A stretch of DNA of 64,000 bases, from contig NZ_SJCY01000003.1 in the NCBI RefSeq assembly GCF_004354365.1, positions 124,001-188,000 of the forward strand, read 5' to 3'. Each line of letters opens with the position of its first letter. The stretch's first letter is position 1. Both the position numbers and the translations under genes were made by a program. This DNA comes from Pedobacter changchengzhani (lineage in GTDB: Bacteria; Bacteroidota; Bacteroidia; Sphingobacteriales; Sphingobacteriaceae). Positions 44,268 through 56,658 of the stretch are shown piece after piece. The notes below the pieces were generated by a model that did not search any database, was not told the origin of the DNA, and saw nothing but the letters and a program-made list of their open reading frames with translations.

Positions 44268-44789
44268 ATGAACAGAGAAGAAAAAAACGAAGTAGTTTTA
44301 CAACTACAAGGACAAATGCAAGAGTATGGCAATTTTTATATTGCTGATACTTCTAGCCTTTCTGTTGAGCAGGTTAATAACATCCGCCGTAAATGTTACG
44401 AGAGTGATATCATCATGAAAGTTGCTAAAAACTCTTTAATCCGCAAAGCGATTGAAGGTTTAGATGGCGATGCATCAGAGATATACGAAGCACTTAAAGG
44501 TTCATCATCATTATTATTCTCAAAAACAGCTAATGCTCCGGCTAAGTTGATTAAAGCTTTGAGAAGAACATCTGATAAGCCATTGCTTAAAGGTGCATTT
44601 ATAGATTCATCAGTTTATGTTGGCGATGACCAATTAAATACTTTGGTAAGCTTAAAATCGAGAGAAGAGCTTGTTGGAGAAATTATTGGATTATTACAGT
44701 CACCAGCTAAAAACGTTATCTCTGCGCTTAAATCAAGCGGAGGGAAAATTGCAGGAATTGTTAAAACGCTACAAGAAAGAGAAGGTTAA
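44268..44789 (+). CDS. rplJ: Ribosomal protein uL10
   Basis: 173 aa. N-terminal rRNA-binding domain (VVLQLQGQMQEYGNFYIADT, then NSLIRKAIEG) and a C-terminal helix that carries L7/L12 dimers. It starts 2 nt after the rplA stop, so translational coupling is likely. Confidence 0.97.
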   Translation: MNREEKNEVVLQLQGQMQEYGNFYIADTSSLSVEQVNNIRRKCYESDIIMKVAKNSLIRKAIEGLDGDASEIYEALKGSSSLLFSKTANAPAKLIKALRRTSDKPLLKGAFIDSSVYVGDDQLNTLVSLKSREELVGEIIGLLQSPAKNVISALKSSGGKIAGIVKTLQEREG

Positions 44790-44853
44790 CGAACACCTTA
44801 AGTTCGCAATTAAACAAAATTATTTTTACGTAAATTTTTAAAATCTTAATAAA

Positions 44854-45231
44854 ATGGCAGATTTAAAATCGTTTGCTGAGCAATTAGTAAACTTAACAGT
44901 TAAAGAAGTTAACGAATTAGCTCAAATCTTGAAAGACGAGTATGGTATTGAGCCTGCAGCTGCTGCTGTAGTTGCTGGTCCTGCTGCTGGTGGTGATGCA
45001 CCTGCTGCTGCTGCAGAAAAAACATCTTTTGATGTTATTTTGAAAGAAGCTGGTGGCGCTAAATTAGCGGTAGTTAAATTGGTAAAAGATTTAACTGGCT
45101 TAGGCTTGAAAGAAGCTAAAGACTTAGTTGACGGAGCACCAAAAGAATTAAAAGCTGGTGTTACTAAAGACGAAGCAGAAGCTTTGAAAAAACAATTAGA
45201 AGAAGCTGGAGCGGTTGTTGAAATTAAGTAA
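44854..45231 (+). CDS. rplL: Ribosomal protein bL12 (L7/L12)
   Basis: 125 aa. N-terminal dimerisation helices (about 1-35), an Ala/Gly-rich hinge (about 38-55) and the C-terminal factor-binding domain with [20 protein letters not shown]. Recruits translation GTPases. Confidence 0.97.
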   Translation: MADLKSFAEQLVNLTVKEVNELAQILKDEYGIEPAAAAVVAGPAAGGDAPAAAAEKTSFDVILKEAGGAKLAVVKLVKDLTGLGLKEAKDLVDGAPKELKAGVTKDEAEALKKQLEEAGAVVEIK

Positions 45232-45261
45232 CCAACACGTTTAGCTTAGCTAAAAAAGTAT

Positions 45262-45290
45262 AGACACCGACTGAAAATGTTGGTGTCTTT
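45262..45290 (+). terminator. Attenuator-like hairpin between rplL and rpoB
   Basis: AGACACCGA / TTGGTGTCT stem with only three T after it. A partial terminator here would lower polymerase mRNA relative to ribosomal protein mRNA, as known in other bacteria. Confidence 0.5.
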
Positions 45291-45387
45291 ACCTGTTTAT
45301 AAACATCTCATTTTGCTTGGTTGATGAGAATGCTTAGAACCAAAACCAAACAAATAGTTTATTCTTAAACTAAAATCTTTTAGTCCA

Positions 45388-48300
45388 TTGGCAAAGACAG
45401 TCGAACAAAGAGTAAATTTTGCAACGAGTAAGCACATTATAGACTATCCGGATTTTCTGGATGTGCAATTGCAATCATTCAGAGAGTTTTTCCAGATAGA
45501 TACCACTTCAGACGATCGCTCGAGCGAAGGTTTGTTTAAAGTGTTTGCTGAGAACTTTCCAATAACAGATTCAAGAAATATCTTTGTATTAGAGTTTCTT
45601 GATTATTTTGTTGATCCGCCACGTTATGATATACATGAGTGTATTGAGCGTGGGTTAACCTACAATGTTCCATTAAAAGCAAAGCTGAAGCTTTCTTGTA
45701 ATGATGTAGAACATGAAGATTTTGAAACCATTATTCAGGATGTGTACTTAGGTACAATCCCGTATATGACGCCAAAAGGTACATTTGTTATTAACGGCGC
45801 AGAACGTGTTATCGTTTCGCAATTACACCGTTCTCCAGGAGTGTTCTTCGGCCAAAGCCGTCACACAAACGGAACCAAATTGTATTCTGCACGTGTAATT
45901 CCTTTCAAAGGTTCGTGGATCGAATTTGCTACAGACGTTAATAACGTGATGTATGCATATATCGATCGTAAGAAAAAATTCCCAGTTACTACACTATTAC
46001 GGGCTATTGGTTACGATTCTGATAAAGACATTTTAGAACTTTTTGATCTTGCTGATGAAGTAAAGGTTAGTAAATCAGGTCTGAAAAAATATATCGGTCG
46101 TAAATTAGCCGCAAGAGTATTGCGTACATGGATCGAGGATTTTGTTGATGAGGATACAGGTGAAGTAGTATCGATTCCACGTAATGAAGTAATTCTAGAG
46201 AGGGAAACTGTTTTAGAAGAAGATCATATCGATATGGTGATCGAATCTGGCGTTAAAAGCATTATCTTATCAAAAGAAGATGGCGCTAGTCAGGCAGATT
46301 ATACCATTATTTATAATACATTACAAAAAGATACCTCAAACTCCGAAAAAGAGGCTGTAGAAAACATCTATCGTGCTTTGCGTAACGCAGAACCACCTGA
46401 TGAGGAAACTGCAAGAGGTATTATTGATCGTTTATTCTTTTCGGATAAGCGTTATGATTTAGGAGATGTTGGTCGTTACCGCATCAACCGTAAATTAAAA
46501 ATGAATACCCCTGATGAGGTTAAAGTTTTAACAAAAGCAGATATTATTGCAATTGTTAAATACTTGATCAAGTTGATCAACTCAAAAGAAGAAGTGGATG
46601 ATATTGATCACTTATCAAACCGTCGTGTACGTACTGTTGGTGAGCAATTATATGCGCAATTTGGTGTTGGTTTAGCGCGTATGGCTAGAACAATCCGCGA
46701 GCGTATGAACATTCGTGATAATGAGGTGTTTACGCCAACCGATTTAATTAATGCCCGTACTTTATCGTCGGTTATTAATTCATTCTTTGGTACAAACCAA
46801 TTGTCTCAGTTTATGGATCAAACCAATCCATTGGCAGAGATTACGCACAAACGTCGTTTATCAGCTTTAGGCCCAGGTGGTCTATCTCGTGAGAGAGCAG
46901 GTTTCGAGGTTCGTGATGTTCACTATACGCACTACGGTCGTTTGTGTACAATTGAAACGCCAGAGGGACCAAACATTGGTTTGATTTCATCACTTTGTGT
47001 ACATGCAAAAATTAACAGCTTAGGTTTCATCGAAACACCTTACAAACGTGTTGAAGATGGTAAAGTAGTTGTTGATTCTGATGTTATTTATTTATCTGCA
47101 GAAGATGAAGATGGTAAAACCATCGCGCAAGCAAATGCAGAGTATGATGACAAAGGCGTATTTACTACACCACGTGTTAAAGCACGTTATGAGGGTGACT
47201 TCCCGATTATTGAGCCTGAGAAATTAGACTTGATGGATGTTGCTCCTAATCAGATTACATCAATCGCTGCTTCGTTAATTCCGTTCTTAGAACATGATGA
47301 TGCGAATAGAGCGTTGATGGGATCGAACATGCAACGTCAGGCAGTACCATTATTACGCCCTGAGGCTCCAATTGTTGGTACAGGTTTAGAAGGTCGCGTT
47401 GCACGTGACTCAAGAACGTTGATCAATGCTGAAGGTAATGGTGTAGTAGAATATGTAGATGCAAATGAAATTACCATTAAATATGAACGTAACGAAGATG
47501 ATCGTTTAGTTTCTTTTGAAGGTGATAGCAAAACTTATCGTTTAATAAAATTCAAAAAAACCAACCAGAATACTTGTATCAACTTAAAACCGATCGTAAG
47601 AAAGGGACAAAAAGTGACTAAAGGACAAGTACTTTGCGAAGGTTATGCAACTCAAAATGGCGAATTGGCCTTAGGTAGAAACTTAAAAGTGGCTTTTATG
47701 CCTTGGCAAGGTTTTAACTTTGAGGATGCGATTGTGATTAACGAGCGTATTGTTCGTGATGACGTTTTCACTTCATTGCATATTGAAGAATTTGAATTAG
47801 AAGTGCGTGATACTAAACGTGGCGAAGAGGAGTTAACTCCAGATATTCCTAACGTTTCTGAAGAAGCAACTAAAGATTTAGATGAAAACGGTATTATCCG
47901 TGTTGGTGCTGACGTAAAAGAAGGTGATATTTTAATTGGTAAGATTACACCAAAAGGCGAGTCTGACCCTTCACCTGAAGAGAAGTTACTACGTGCAATT
48001 TTTGGAGATAAAGCTGGTGATGTTAAAGATGCTTCTTTAAAAACACCGCCTTCAATTAAAGGTGTGGTAATTGATACTAAATTATTCAGCCGTGCTAAGA
48101 AAACTACAAAAGCTGAAGAAAAAGCAGCAATTGAGAAGTTAGACAAAGGATATACAAATATTACTGAAAAATTAAAAGCAACGTTAGTTGATAAATTATT
48201 CACGATTGTAAACGGAAAAACATCTCAAGGTGTATTTAACATTTACAAAGAATTATTAGTTGCTAAGGGTGCAAAGTTTACGCAGAAAATTTTAGCAGAT

Positions 48301-49191
48301 CTTGAATTTACACACATTAGCCCAAACAAATGGACTACTGATGATGATAAAAATGAGATGATTAAATTATTGCTTCACAACTACAGTATCCGTGTTAACG
48401 AAGAACTTGGATCATACAAGCGCGAGAAATTTGCGATTAGTGTTGGTGATGAGCTTCCATCGGGTATTGTACAAATGGCAAAAGTTTATGTTGCTAAAAA
48501 ACGTAAATTAAAAGTAGGTGATAAAATGGCGGGTCGCCATGGTAATAAAGGTATTGTTGCACGTATTGTACGTGATGAAGATATGCCTTTCTTAGAAGAT
48601 GGAACCCCGGTTGATATTGTGTTGAACCCACTGGGTGTACCATCACGTATGAACTTAGGCCAAATTTATGAAACTATTTTAGCTTGGGCTGGCGATGAAT
48701 TAGGTGTGAAATTTGCTACGCCTATTTTCGATGGTGCTACTCATGATGAGGTAGAAGAGTGGATTGCTAAAGCAGGTGTTCCTGCTTCAGGTAAAACTTA
48801 CTTATACAACGGTTTAACAGGCGAGCGTTTCGATCAAACGACTACAGTAGGTATTATGTACATGCTTAAATTAGGTCACATGGTTGATGATAAGATGCAC
48901 GCACGTTCTATCGGGCCATACTCATTAATTACACAACAGCCGTTGGGTGGTAAAGCTCAATTTGGTGGTCAGCGTTTTGGTGAGATGGAGGTTTGGGCAT
49001 TAGAGGCATTTGGTGCAGCTAATATTCTTCAAGAGATATTAACCGTTAAATCGGATGATGTGATCGGAAGAGCAAAAACTTACGAAGCTATTGTTAAAGG
49101 TGAAAACTTACCAACTCCTGGTGTACCAGAATCGTTCAACGTATTGGTGCATGAGTTACGCGGTTTAGGTTTAGATATTACGTTAGATTAA
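45388..49191 (+). CDS. rpoB: RNA polymerase beta subunit
   Basis: 1267 aa with a TTG start ([11 protein letters not shown], matching family starts). The rifampicin region includes [19 protein letters not shown] followed by [16 protein letters not shown]. The C-terminal part has GRHGNKGIV and MDDKMHARS-like [19 protein letters not shown]. Complete. The stop codon runs straight into a heptad array before rpoC. Confidence 0.98.
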   Translation: MAKTVEQRVNFATSKHIIDYPDFLDVQLQSFREFFQIDTTSDDRSSEGLFKVFAENFPITDSRNIFVLEFLDYFVDPPRYDIHECIERGLTYNVPLKAKLKLSCNDVEHEDFETIIQDVYLGTIPYMTPKGTFVINGAERVIVSQLHRSPGVFFGQSRHTNGTKLYSARVIPFKGSWIEFATDVNNVMYAYIDRKKKFPVTTLLRAIGYDSDKDILELFDLADEVKVSKSGLKKYIGRKLAARVLRTWIEDFVDEDTGEVVSIPRNEVILERETVLEEDHIDMVIESGVKSIILSKEDGASQADYTIIYNTLQKDTSNSEKEAVENIYRALRNAEPPDEETARGIIDRLFFSDKRYDLGDVGRYRINRKLKMNTPDEVKVLTKADIIAIVKYLIKLINSKEEVDDIDHLSNRRVRTVGEQLYAQFGVGLARMARTIRERMNIRDNEVFTPTDLINARTLSSVINSFFGTNQLSQFMDQTNPLAEITHKRRLSALGPGGLSRERAGFEVRDVHYTHYGRLCTIETPEGPNIGLISSLCVHAKINSLGFIETPYKRVEDGKVVVDSDVIYLSAEDEDGKTIAQANAEYDDKGVFTTPRVKARYEGDFPIIEPEKLDLMDVAPNQITSIAASLIPFLEHDDANRALMGSNMQRQAVPLLRPEAPIVGTGLEGRVARDSRTLINAEGNGVVEYVDANEITIKYERNEDDRLVSFEGDSKTYRLIKFKKTNQNTCINLKPIVRKGQKVTKGQVLCEGYATQNGELALGRNLKVAFMPWQGFNFEDAIVINERIVRDDVFTSLHIEEFELEVRDTKRGEEELTPDIPNVSEEATKDLDENGIIRVGADVKEGDILIGKITPKGESDPSPEEKLLRAIFGDKAGDVKDASLKTPPSIKGVVIDTKLFSRAKKTTKAEEKAAIEKLDKGYTNITEKLKATLVDKLFTIVNGKTSQGVFNIYKELLVAKGAKFTQKILADLEFTHISPNKWTTDDDKNEMIKLLLHNYSIRVNEELGSYKREKFAISVGDELPSGIVQMAKVYVAKKRKLKVGDKMAGRHGNKGIVARIVRDEDMPFLEDGTPVDIVLNPLGVPSRMNLGQIYETILAWAGDELGVKFATPIFDGATHDEVEEWIAKAGVPASGKTYLYNGLTGERFDQTTTVGIMYMLKLGHMVDDKMHARSIGPYSLITQQPLGGKAQFGGQRFGEMEVWALEAFGAANILQEILTVKSDDVIGRAKTYEAIVKGENLPTPGVPESFNVLVHELRGLGLDITLD

Positions 49192-49283
49192 CTAAGGTAG
49201 AAGGTAGAAGGTAGAAGGTTGAGGGTTTATACCCCCAATCCTTCTGCCTTTCCGCCCTTAGCCTTTAACCTTATTAAAGAGAT
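49192..49283 (+). repeat. Inverted heptad array between rpoB and rpoC
   Basis: Three AAGGTAG units (49194-49214) start 3 nt after the rpoB stop, followed by AAGGTTG and AGGGTTT. After a 6-nt turn come complementary words (CCTTCTGCCTT, then CTTAGCCTTTAACCTT) to about 49271. The halves can pair over about 18 bp near the turn with few mismatches. No T-run follows, so a terminator is unlikely. Confidence 0.82.
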
Positions 49284-52200
49284 ATGTCTTACAAAAAGGA
49301 TAATAAATTAAAAAGCAATTTCACGTCCATCACGATTAGCTTATCGTCTCCAGAAATTATTTTGGAAAGATCGAGCGGTGAGGTGTTGAAACCCGAAACG
49401 ATTAACTATCGTACTTACAAGCCTGAACGTGATGGTTTGTTTTGCGAACGTATTTTCGGTCCGGTAAAAGATTACGAATGTCATTGCGGTAAATACAAAC
49501 GTATCCGTTATAAAGGTATTGTTTGTGATCGTTGCGGTGTCGAGGTTACGGAGAAAAAAGTACGTAGAGAGCGTATGGGGCACATCGCTTTGGTGGTTCC
49601 TGTTGCGCATATCTGGTATTTCCGTTCTTTGCCAAACAAAATCGGTTATTTATTAGGTTTACCTACTAAAAAATTAGATTTAATTATCTATTACGAACGT
49701 TATGCAGTTATTCAGGCTGGTATAATGGAAGAGGAAGGTATCAAGTATATGGATTTCTTAACAGAAGAAGAATACTTAGATATTTTAGATAAATTACCTA
49801 AAGAAAATCAATATTTGGATGATAAAGATCCTAATAAATTCATCGCCAAAATGGGTGCTGAAGCATTAGAAGATCTTTTGAAGCGTATTGATTTAGATCA
49901 GTTATCTTACGATTTACGTCACCAAGCAGCTAACGAAACTTCTCAACAACGTAAAAATGAGGCGCTAAAACGTCTTCAGGTTGTTGAAGCTTTCCGTGGT
50001 GCTAATACTCGTATTGAGAATCGCCCGGAATGGATGATTATCAAAATCGTTCCAGTTATTCCACCAGAATTGCGTCCGTTAGTGCCACTAGAAGGTGGTC
50101 GTTTCGCAACTTCAGATTTGAATGATTTATACCGCCGTGTAATTATCCGTAACAACCGTTTAAAGCGTTTGATCGAGATTAAAGCACCAGAGGTAATTTT
50201 ACGTAACGAGAAACGTATGTTGCAGGAAGCTGTAGATTCGTTGTTCGATAACTCACGTAAAGTTAACGCGGTTAAAACTGAAGGTAACCGTGCTTTGAAA
50301 TCACTTTCAGATATTTTGAAAGGTAAGCAAGGTCGTTTCCGTCAGAATTTATTGGGTAAACGTGTGGATTATTCAGCTCGTTCGGTAATTGTTGTTGGGC
50401 CTAGCCTTAAATTACACGAGTGCGGTATTCCTAAAGATATGGCTGCTGAGCTTTACAAACCGTTCATTATTCGCAAGATGATTGAGCGTGGTGTGGTAAA
50501 AACAGTTAAATCTGCTAAGAAAATCGTAGATAGAAAAGATCCATTGGTTTGGGATATTTTAGAAAATGTATTAAAAGGTCACCCGGTATTGTTAAACCGT
50601 GCGCCAACCTTACACAGACTAGGTATTCAGGCTTTCCAGCCAAAATTGATTGAAGGAAAAGCAATCCAATTACACCCATTAGTTTGTACTGCATTTAACG
50701 CCGATTTTGATGGTGACCAGATGGCTGTGCATTTACCACTAGGTAATGCTGCAATTTTGGAAGCCCAAGTATTGATGTTGGCAGCGCATAACATTTTAAA
50801 TCCTGCAAACGGTACGCCAATTACTGTACCATCTCAGGATATGGTTTTGGGTCTTTATTATATTACTAAAGGCCGTAGAACAGATGAAGGAAGAGTTGTA
50901 AAAGGCCAAGATTCATCATTTTATTCTCCAGAAGAAGTTATTATAGCTTATAACGAGAAGGAATTAGATCTTCACGCATTTATTAAAGTAAGGGTAAATG
51001 TTAAAGAGGCTGATGGTTCGATCGTTAATAAATTAACAGAAACTACTGTTGGTAGAGTGTTATTTAACCAAATGGTTCCGGTAGAAGTTGGTTATATCAA
51101 CGAATTATTGACTAAAAAATCGTTAAGAGATATTATCGGTGAAGTAGTTAAAATGACTGGTATGGCGCGTGCTTCTCAGTTCTTAGATGATATCAAAGAA
51201 TTAGGATTCCGCATGGCTTTCCAAGGTGGATTATCGTTTAACTTACAGGATGTAAATATTCCGGTAGAAAAACATACATTATTAGAGCAAGCCGCAGCAG
51301 AAGTTGAAGAAGTAAGAAACAACTATAACATGGGTTTCATTACGAACAACGAACGTTACAACCAAATTATCGATATCTGGACCCGTATCAACAACAGGTT
51401 AACTACTTTTGTTATGAATCAATTATCTTCGGATAATCAAGGTTTTAACTCAGTTTACATGATGCTTGATTCTGGTGCACGTGGATCTAAAGAGCAGATT
51501 CGTCAGCTTTGCGGTATGCGTGGTTTGATGGCGAAACCTCAAAAATCTGGTTCAGGTGGCGATATTATCGAAAACCCGATCTTATCAAACTTTAAAGAAG
51601 GTTTATCGGTGTTAGAGTACTTTATCTCTACTCACGGTGCACGTAAAGGTTTGGCAGATACGGCGTTAAAAACTGCTGATGCGGGTTACTTAACTCGTCG
51701 TTTGCATGATGTTGCGCAAGACATGATTGTTAATTCAGAAGACTGTGGTACTTTAAGAGGTATGTACACTACTGCGTTGAAAGATCAAGAAGATATTGTT
51801 GAACCATTATACGACAGAATTTTAGGGCGTACTTCATTACATGATGTTTACCATCCTTTAGAAAATACATTGTTAGTAGGTGCTGGTGAAGACATTAACG
51901 AAGATGTTGCAAAATTAATCGAAGAATCTCCATTAGAAGGTATCGAAATACGTTCGGTATTAACTTGCGAGAACAAGAGAGGTGTTTGCTCATTGTGTTA
52001 TGGTCGTAATTTAGCTTCTGGTAAACGTGTTCAAAAAGGTGAGGCTGTAGGTGTAATTGCTGCACAGTCAATCGGTGAGCCGGGTACACAGTTAACATTA
52101 CGTACTTTCCACGTGGGTGGTACTGCATCAAACATTGCTGCAGAATCTAACATCGTTGCTAAGTTTGATGGTGTAATCGAATTCGAAAACATCCGTACGG

Positions 52201-53570
52201 TTGATACAAAAACTGAAGAAGGTATTGTACAAATTGTATTGGGTCGTTCAGGAGAATTTAAAATTGTTGAGCCAGGAAGCGGTCGCGTTATCGTAACCAA
52301 TAATATTCCTTATGGTGCTTTCTTGTTCGTAAAAGAAGGAGATAAGTTAGCTAAAGGAGATAAAATTTGTTCATGGGATCCATATAACGCGGTTATTCTT
52401 TCAGAATTTGCCGGTAAAGCGCAATTTGATGCAATTATAGAAGGTGTTACCTTCCGTGAAGAATCTGATGAGCAAACTGGTCACCGTGAAAAAGTTATTA
52501 TCGATACACGTGATAAAACTAAAAATCCTTCAGTTCAAATTGTTGATAAGAAAGGTGAATTTATTAAAGGCTATAACATTCCAGTAGGTGCTCACGTTTC
52601 AGTTGATGAAGGTGAAGCTATTCAAACTGGTCAAATTATTGCTAAAATTCCTCGTTCAACTGGTAAAACCCGAGATATTACGGGTGGTTTGCCTCGTGTA
52701 ACTGAATTGTTTGAAGCTCGTAATCCATCTAACCCAGCTGTAGTAACTGAGATTGATGGTGTGGTAACTTTAGGTGGTGTTAAACGTGGTAATCGCGAAA
52801 TCACAATCGAATCGAAAGATGGTGAAGTTAAAAAATACTTGGTTCCATTGTCTAAACACATCCTTGTACAGGATAATGATTTTACAAAAGCAGGTATGCC
52901 TTTATCAGATGGTTCAATTTCACCAGCAGATATCTTATCAATTAAAGGCCCAGCAGCGGTTCAAGAATACTTAGTAAACGGTATTCAAGAAGTTTACCGT
53001 TTGCAAGGTGTAAAAATTAACGATAAGCATTTTGAGGTGATTGTTCACCAAATGATGCAGAAAGTTCATATTGAAGATCCAGGTGATACTATTTTCTTAG
53101 AAAACAATGCTGTAGATCGTTGGGATTTTGCTGACGAGAACGATGCAATGTACGACAAGAAAGTTGTTGAAGATGCTGGTGATTCAAACGAGATCAAACC
53201 AGGACAAATTATTTCGTTGCGTAGATTAAGAGATGAAAATTCTCAATTGAGACGTAAAGATTTAAAACAAATCACTGTTCGCGATGCGAAACCAGCAACA
53301 GCTAGTTCTATCTTACAAGGTATTACAAGAGCATCATTAGGTACTAAATCGTTTATTTCTGCGGCTTCGTTCCAAGAAACTACGAAAGTATTAAATGAGG
53401 CAGCAATTGCAGGTAAACGTGATAACATGTTAGGCTTGAAAGAAAACGTAATTGTTGGTCACTTAATTCCTTCAGGAACAGGTGTTCGTGGTTACGAAAG
53501 AATCATCGTTGGTTCTCAAGAAGAATACGATAAATTATTGGCTTCGAAACAAGAAGAAGTAGAAGCTTAG
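49284..53570 (+). CDS. rpoC: RNA polymerase beta' subunit
   Basis: 1428 aa. Zinc-binding [20 protein letters not shown] near residues 68-87, the catalytic [15 protein letters not shown] near 473-487, the bridge-helix region [13 protein letters not shown] and a second zinc site ([13 protein letters not shown]). Full length. Last gene of the operon, with a terminator 20 nt downstream. Confidence 0.98.
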   Translation: MSYKKDNKLKSNFTSITISLSSPEIILERSSGEVLKPETINYRTYKPERDGLFCERIFGPVKDYECHCGKYKRIRYKGIVCDRCGVEVTEKKVRRERMGHIALVVPVAHIWYFRSLPNKIGYLLGLPTKKLDLIIYYERYAVIQAGIMEEEGIKYMDFLTEEEYLDILDKLPKENQYLDDKDPNKFIAKMGAEALEDLLKRIDLDQLSYDLRHQAANETSQQRKNEALKRLQVVEAFRGANTRIENRPEWMIIKIVPVIPPELRPLVPLEGGRFATSDLNDLYRRVIIRNNRLKRLIEIKAPEVILRNEKRMLQEAVDSLFDNSRKVNAVKTEGNRALKSLSDILKGKQGRFRQNLLGKRVDYSARSVIVVGPSLKLHECGIPKDMAAELYKPFIIRKMIERGVVKTVKSAKKIVDRKDPLVWDILENVLKGHPVLLNRAPTLHRLGIQAFQPKLIEGKAIQLHPLVCTAFNADFDGDQMAVHLPLGNAAILEAQVLMLAAHNILNPANGTPITVPSQDMVLGLYYITKGRRTDEGRVVKGQDSSFYSPEEVIIAYNEKELDLHAFIKVRVNVKEADGSIVNKLTETTVGRVLFNQMVPVEVGYINELLTKKSLRDIIGEVVKMTGMARASQFLDDIKELGFRMAFQGGLSFNLQDVNIPVEKHTLLEQAAAEVEEVRNNYNMGFITNNERYNQIIDIWTRINNRLTTFVMNQLSSDNQGFNSVYMMLDSGARGSKEQIRQLCGMRGLMAKPQKSGSGGDIIENPILSNFKEGLSVLEYFISTHGARKGLADTALKTADAGYLTRRLHDVAQDMIVNSEDCGTLRGMYTTALKDQEDIVEPLYDRILGRTSLHDVYHPLENTLLVGAGEDINEDVAKLIEESPLEGIEIRSVLTCENKRGVCSLCYGRNLASGKRVQKGEAVGVIAAQSIGEPGTQLTLRTFHVGGTASNIAAESNIVAKFDGVIEFENIRTVDTKTEEGIVQIVLGRSGEFKIVEPGSGRVIVTNNIPYGAFLFVKEGDKLAKGDKICSWDPYNAVILSEFAGKAQFDAIIEGVTFREESDEQTGHREKVIIDTRDKTKNPSVQIVDKKGEFIKGYNIPVGAHVSVDEGEAIQTGQIIAKIPRSTGKTRDITGGLPRVTELFEARNPSNPAVVTEIDGVVTLGGVKRGNREITIESKDGEVKKYLVPLSKHILVQDNDFTKAGMPLSDGSISPADILSIKGPAAVQEYLVNGIQEVYRLQGVKINDKHFEVIVHQMMQKVHIEDPGDTIFLENNAVDRWDFADENDAMYDKKVVEDAGDSNEIKPGQIISLRRLRDENSQLRRKDLKQITVRDAKPATASSILQGITRASLGTKSFISAASFQETTKVLNEAAIAGKRDNMLGLKENVIVGHLIPSGTGVRGYERIIVGSQEEYDKLLASKQEEVEA

Positions 53571-53591
53571 AATTTAAATATTTTAAAATTT

Positions 53592-53621
53592 AGTCCCCCA
53601 CCAAAAGTGGAGGACTTTTTT
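53592..53621 (+). terminator. Terminator of rpoC
   Basis: AGTCCCCCAC / GTGGAGGACT stem with loop CAAAA-type and T-run. Confidence 0.85.
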
Positions 53622-53684
53622 GTTTAATAGATTTTTTCATTTTTAACCGTACTTATCTTATTAGATTAATTACTTTTGAATATC

Positions 53685-53996
53685 ATGGAAGAACAACAGA
53701 ACGACAATCAATTAAATATTGAATTATCAGAAGAAATAGCTGAAGGAATTTTCTCGAACTTAGCCATTATCACCCACTCAAATACAGAATTTGTGTTAGA
53801 TTTTATCCGCGTAATGCCTGGCGTACCAAAAGCTAAAGTAAAATCTAGAATTATACTTACCCCAGAACACGCGAAAAGATTATTGGCAGCTTTAGCTGAT
53901 AATATTGAAAAATTTGAAGGCGCTAACGGCAGAATTAAAACACAAGATGAACCAGCTTTCCCTATGGGATTTGGTGGCCCGACTGCCCAAGCATAA
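53685..53996 (+). CDS. DUF3467 family protein
   Basis: 103 aa from the ATG at 53685 (a TTG nine bases upstream is open but less likely). Conserved block IFSNLAIITHSNTEFVLDFI and the ILTPEHAKRLLAALADNI helix are typical of the small DUF3467 family. No enzyme motif. Its function is unknown. A location after rpoC is common in my recollection of Bacteroidota genomes. Confidence 0.85.
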   Translation: MEEQQNDNQLNIELSEEIAEGIFSNLAIITHSNTEFVLDFIRVMPGVPKAKVKSRIILTPEHAKRLLAALADNIEKFEGANGRIKTQDEPAFPMGFGGPTAQA

Positions 53997-54076
53997 AATG
54001 TTAAATAAAATCTAAAACAATAGTTTTTTTGTTATGTTTGCATAGTATATTAAGATTTACTATAACCAAATATAAT

Positions 54077-55300
54077 ATGAAAAAAATTTTATTGAGTTTT
54101 TTGCTATCTGCTCCAATATGGGTTTTTGGGCAGGGTTTCCAGGTAAATTTACAAGGGCAAAAACAAATTGGAATGGCGGGTGCAGGTTCTGCGCTTGCAT
54201 TAGATGAAGCTTCTGTGTTTTATAATCCGGGCGCTGTGAGTATGCTGGAAAAAAACTCCATTTCAGCAGGTGTTAATCCACTTCTTTTCAAATCGGCTTT
54301 TAAGCTTACAGGTTCTAGTAATACAGAATTTGTGAAGGATAAAATTGCGCCACCTTTTGAGTTTTATGCAGTTTGGGGGCCTAAATCCAATAAATTTAAA
54401 TTAGGTTTAGGGGTTTACACCCCATTTGGTGGTTTGGTAGATTGGGGCGATAACTGGTCTGGTCGTTATTCTTTAACATCCTTAAACTTAAAAGCAATTT
54501 ATTTCCAGCCTACGTTGAGTGTTAAAATAACTGATGCGATTGGAATAGGAGCAGGGTTTGTTTACAACCATGGTGAGGTTGACTTGCAAAAAGATCTGCC
54601 GGTAAATTTTCCTGATGGTTCACCAAGCAAAGTGCAGTTGAAAGGTACTGGTAAAGGCTACGGATGGAATGCAGGTATTTATGTAAAAACTTTAAGCAAA
54701 ATTTCATTTGGTTTAACTTACCGCAGTAAAGTAATTACTAAATTAGACAATGGAGACGCTAATTTTACGGTTCCTAGTTCTTTGGCGAGCAGTTTCCCTG
54801 CCGGTAATCATTTTAATGCCGAGTTACCTTTACCCGCAACCATTACATTGGGTGTTGGTATTCCATTTTCTCCAAGAACAACGCTAGCGTTCGATGCTAG
54901 CTTAGTGCAATGGCACATTTATAAAGAATTAGCTTTTGATTATACGATAAATACACCAGCCTTAAGTGATACACATTCTCCAAGAAATTATAGAGATGGC
55001 GCCAGTTTTAAAATTGGTATTCAACATAAGGCAACCGATAATTTTACGCTAAGAGCTGGCGCAGGTTATGCTATAACTCCAGTACAAAGTGGTTATGTTA
55101 CCCCTGAAGCACCAGATGCGAACCGTTATATTTTAAGTGCAGGAGCTGGCTATACTTTTGGTTCTAAATTTGAAGTAAATGCATCATTCTTATTCGAAGA
55201 TTTACAATCTCGTCAGCAAAAAAATATAGAAAGTGGTTTAGATGGTACATTTAAAACTTTGGTTTACGCACCAGGACTTTCGTTAACTTATAAATGGTAA
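54077..55300 (+). CDS. FadL/OmpP1-type outer-membrane transporter
   Basis: 407 aa. Signal peptide MKKILLSFLLSAPIWVFGQ, then the family N-terminus GFQVNLQGQKQIGMAGAG with the SVFYNPG motif, and a beta-barrel ending LSLTYKW. FadL-type channels admit long-chain fatty acids or other hydrophobic molecules. The open frame extends 16 codons upstream to 54029, but the signal peptide fixes the start at 54077. The GDSL lipoprotein gene follows 17 nt later, so the pair may import and process a lipid-like substrate. Confidence 0.88.
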   Translation: MKKILLSFLLSAPIWVFGQGFQVNLQGQKQIGMAGAGSALALDEASVFYNPGAVSMLEKNSISAGVNPLLFKSAFKLTGSSNTEFVKDKIAPPFEFYAVWGPKSNKFKLGLGVYTPFGGLVDWGDNWSGRYSLTSLNLKAIYFQPTLSVKITDAIGIGAGFVYNHGEVDLQKDLPVNFPDGSPSKVQLKGTGKGYGWNAGIYVKTLSKISFGLTYRSKVITKLDNGDANFTVPSSLASSFPAGNHFNAELPLPATITLGVGIPFSPRTTLAFDASLVQWHIYKELAFDYTINTPALSDTHSPRNYRDGASFKIGIQHKATDNFTLRAGAGYAITPVQSGYVTPEAPDANRYILSAGAGYTFGSKFEVNASFLFEDLQSRQQKNIESGLDGTFKTLVYAPGLSLTYKW

Positions 55301-55317
55301 TTTTAGGAGATAAAAAT

Positions 55318-56604
55318 ATGAAAAAATATATTTTAAATGGTTTTGTTGCAGTCGCCTTGCTATTTGCTGCCTCTTGTAAACCAGAAATACAAACACCTGC
55401 AGGTTCTACAACTGGAGCTGCAAATTTTAGTAAATACATTGCTATTGGTAATTCGTTAACTGCAGGATTTGCTGATGGCGGTTTATATTTGGAAGGTCAA
55501 AAAGTTGCCTATCCAAATTTAATAGCTGAAAAGATGCTCGCCGTTGGTGGCGGTTCTTTTACCTCTCCATTTTTTACAGATGCACAATCAAATGGCTCCG
55601 GTTATTTATCGCTTACTGCTTTAGTTAATGGTTCGCCAACGTTAACGCCGGTTACAAATAACTTGGCTTATGTGGATCAAGCAGGTCATTTAGCTAAATA
55701 TACAACCGAAGTTCAAAATTTGGGTGTGCCGGGTATGCGTTTAGATTTGGCTTTTGCCCCAACATTTAGTGCTGCAAATCCTTTTTTGGAGAGATTATTA
55801 ACGAGCGCACAGGTAGGTGTAACCAGTTACTATCAGTTTATTCAGGGTAGAAACCACACTTTCTTTTCGTTGTGGCTTGGCAATAACGATGTTCTTGGTT
55901 ATGCAACAAATGGTGCTGTAACAACCGATCCGACCAATTCATTAACGGATAAAGCAACGTTTTCTACTTTATACTCTAATTTAGTAAACGTACTTACAGC
56001 GGGCGGACAAAAAGGAGTGGTTGCAACTATACCAGATGTAACTGCAATTCCATATTTTAATACGGTAACGCCAGCCTTGCTATTGGCAAAAGCCCAAGCT
56101 ATTAATCCGGCTTTTCCAGCAATTTTTATCCAAACTGGAACAGGTAGTGTTAGGGTAGCAACTGCTGCTGATTTAATTCGCTTACCTTTTCAAACTGCAG
56201 GATTATTTGCCGTGCCTAATGGATCAGGACAATATTATGGTTTAAGTCCACAAAATCCAATTGCGAATAATTGGGTTTTGGATAAAGACGAGGTAATTAA
56301 AATTAAAGATTATGTTACGAGTTATAATGCAGCGATAAAATCTTTAGCCAATGGCAAAGGTTTGGCGATTGCAGATACATACGCTTACTTAAACCAGGTT
56401 AAATTAGGTGTAAAAGTTAACGGTGTGGATATCAATTCTGGTTTCATCACTGGTGGTGCTTTCTCATTGGATGGTGTGCACTTAACGCCTCGTGGAAACG
56501 CAGTCATCGCCAATGTATTTATAAATGCGATAAATAGTAAATATGGATCAAATATTTCTATTACTGATGTTTCTCAGTATAGAGGTGTTAAATTCCCGAA
56601 TTAA
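55318..56604 (+). CDS. GDSL/SGNH-type hydrolase lipoprotein
   Basis: 428 aa. Lipoprotein signal with lipobox near LLFAASC (Cys at about 20). SGNH blocks: GNSLTAG (block I Ser, near 47), block III Asn in LGNNDVLGYA, and block V Asp-His in LDGVHLTPRGN near the end. Likely an outer-membrane-anchored esterase or lipase. It is coupled with the FadL-like gene upstream. A partial SD-like AGGAG lies 8-10 nt before the start. Confidence 0.87.
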   Translation: MKKYILNGFVAVALLFAASCKPEIQTPAGSTTGAANFSKYIAIGNSLTAGFADGGLYLEGQKVAYPNLIAEKMLAVGGGSFTSPFFTDAQSNGSGYLSLTALVNGSPTLTPVTNNLAYVDQAGHLAKYTTEVQNLGVPGMRLDLAFAPTFSAANPFLERLLTSAQVGVTSYYQFIQGRNHTFFSLWLGNNDVLGYATNGAVTTDPTNSLTDKATFSTLYSNLVNVLTAGGQKGVVATIPDVTAIPYFNTVTPALLLAKAQAINPAFPAIFIQTGTGSVRVATAADLIRLPFQTAGLFAVPNGSGQYYGLSPQNPIANNWVLDKDEVIKIKDYVTSYNAAIKSLANGKGLAIADTYAYLNQVKLGVKVNGVDINSGFITGGAFSLDGVHLTPRGNAVIANVFINAINSKYGSNISITDVSQYRGVKFPN

Positions 56605-56621
56605 AACTTTTCATTAAACTC

Positions 56622-56657
56622 AAAAAGGGCTTTCTAAATTTAGTAAGCCCTTTTTTT
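56622..56657. terminator. Bidirectional terminator
   Basis: AAAAAGGGCTT / AAGCCCTTTTTTT between the GDSL gene (plus) and miaA (minus). Confidence 0.85.
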
Positions 56658-56658
56658 A

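Noticed and set aside
49192-49283. Transcription terminator between rpoB and rpoC
   Set aside because: The hairpin has no T-run and termination there would cut off rpoC.
53671-53684. Leaderless mRNA for the DUF3467 gene (TACTTTTG just before the ATG)
   Set aside because: There is no TTG element at the right distance, so the promoter match is probably chance.
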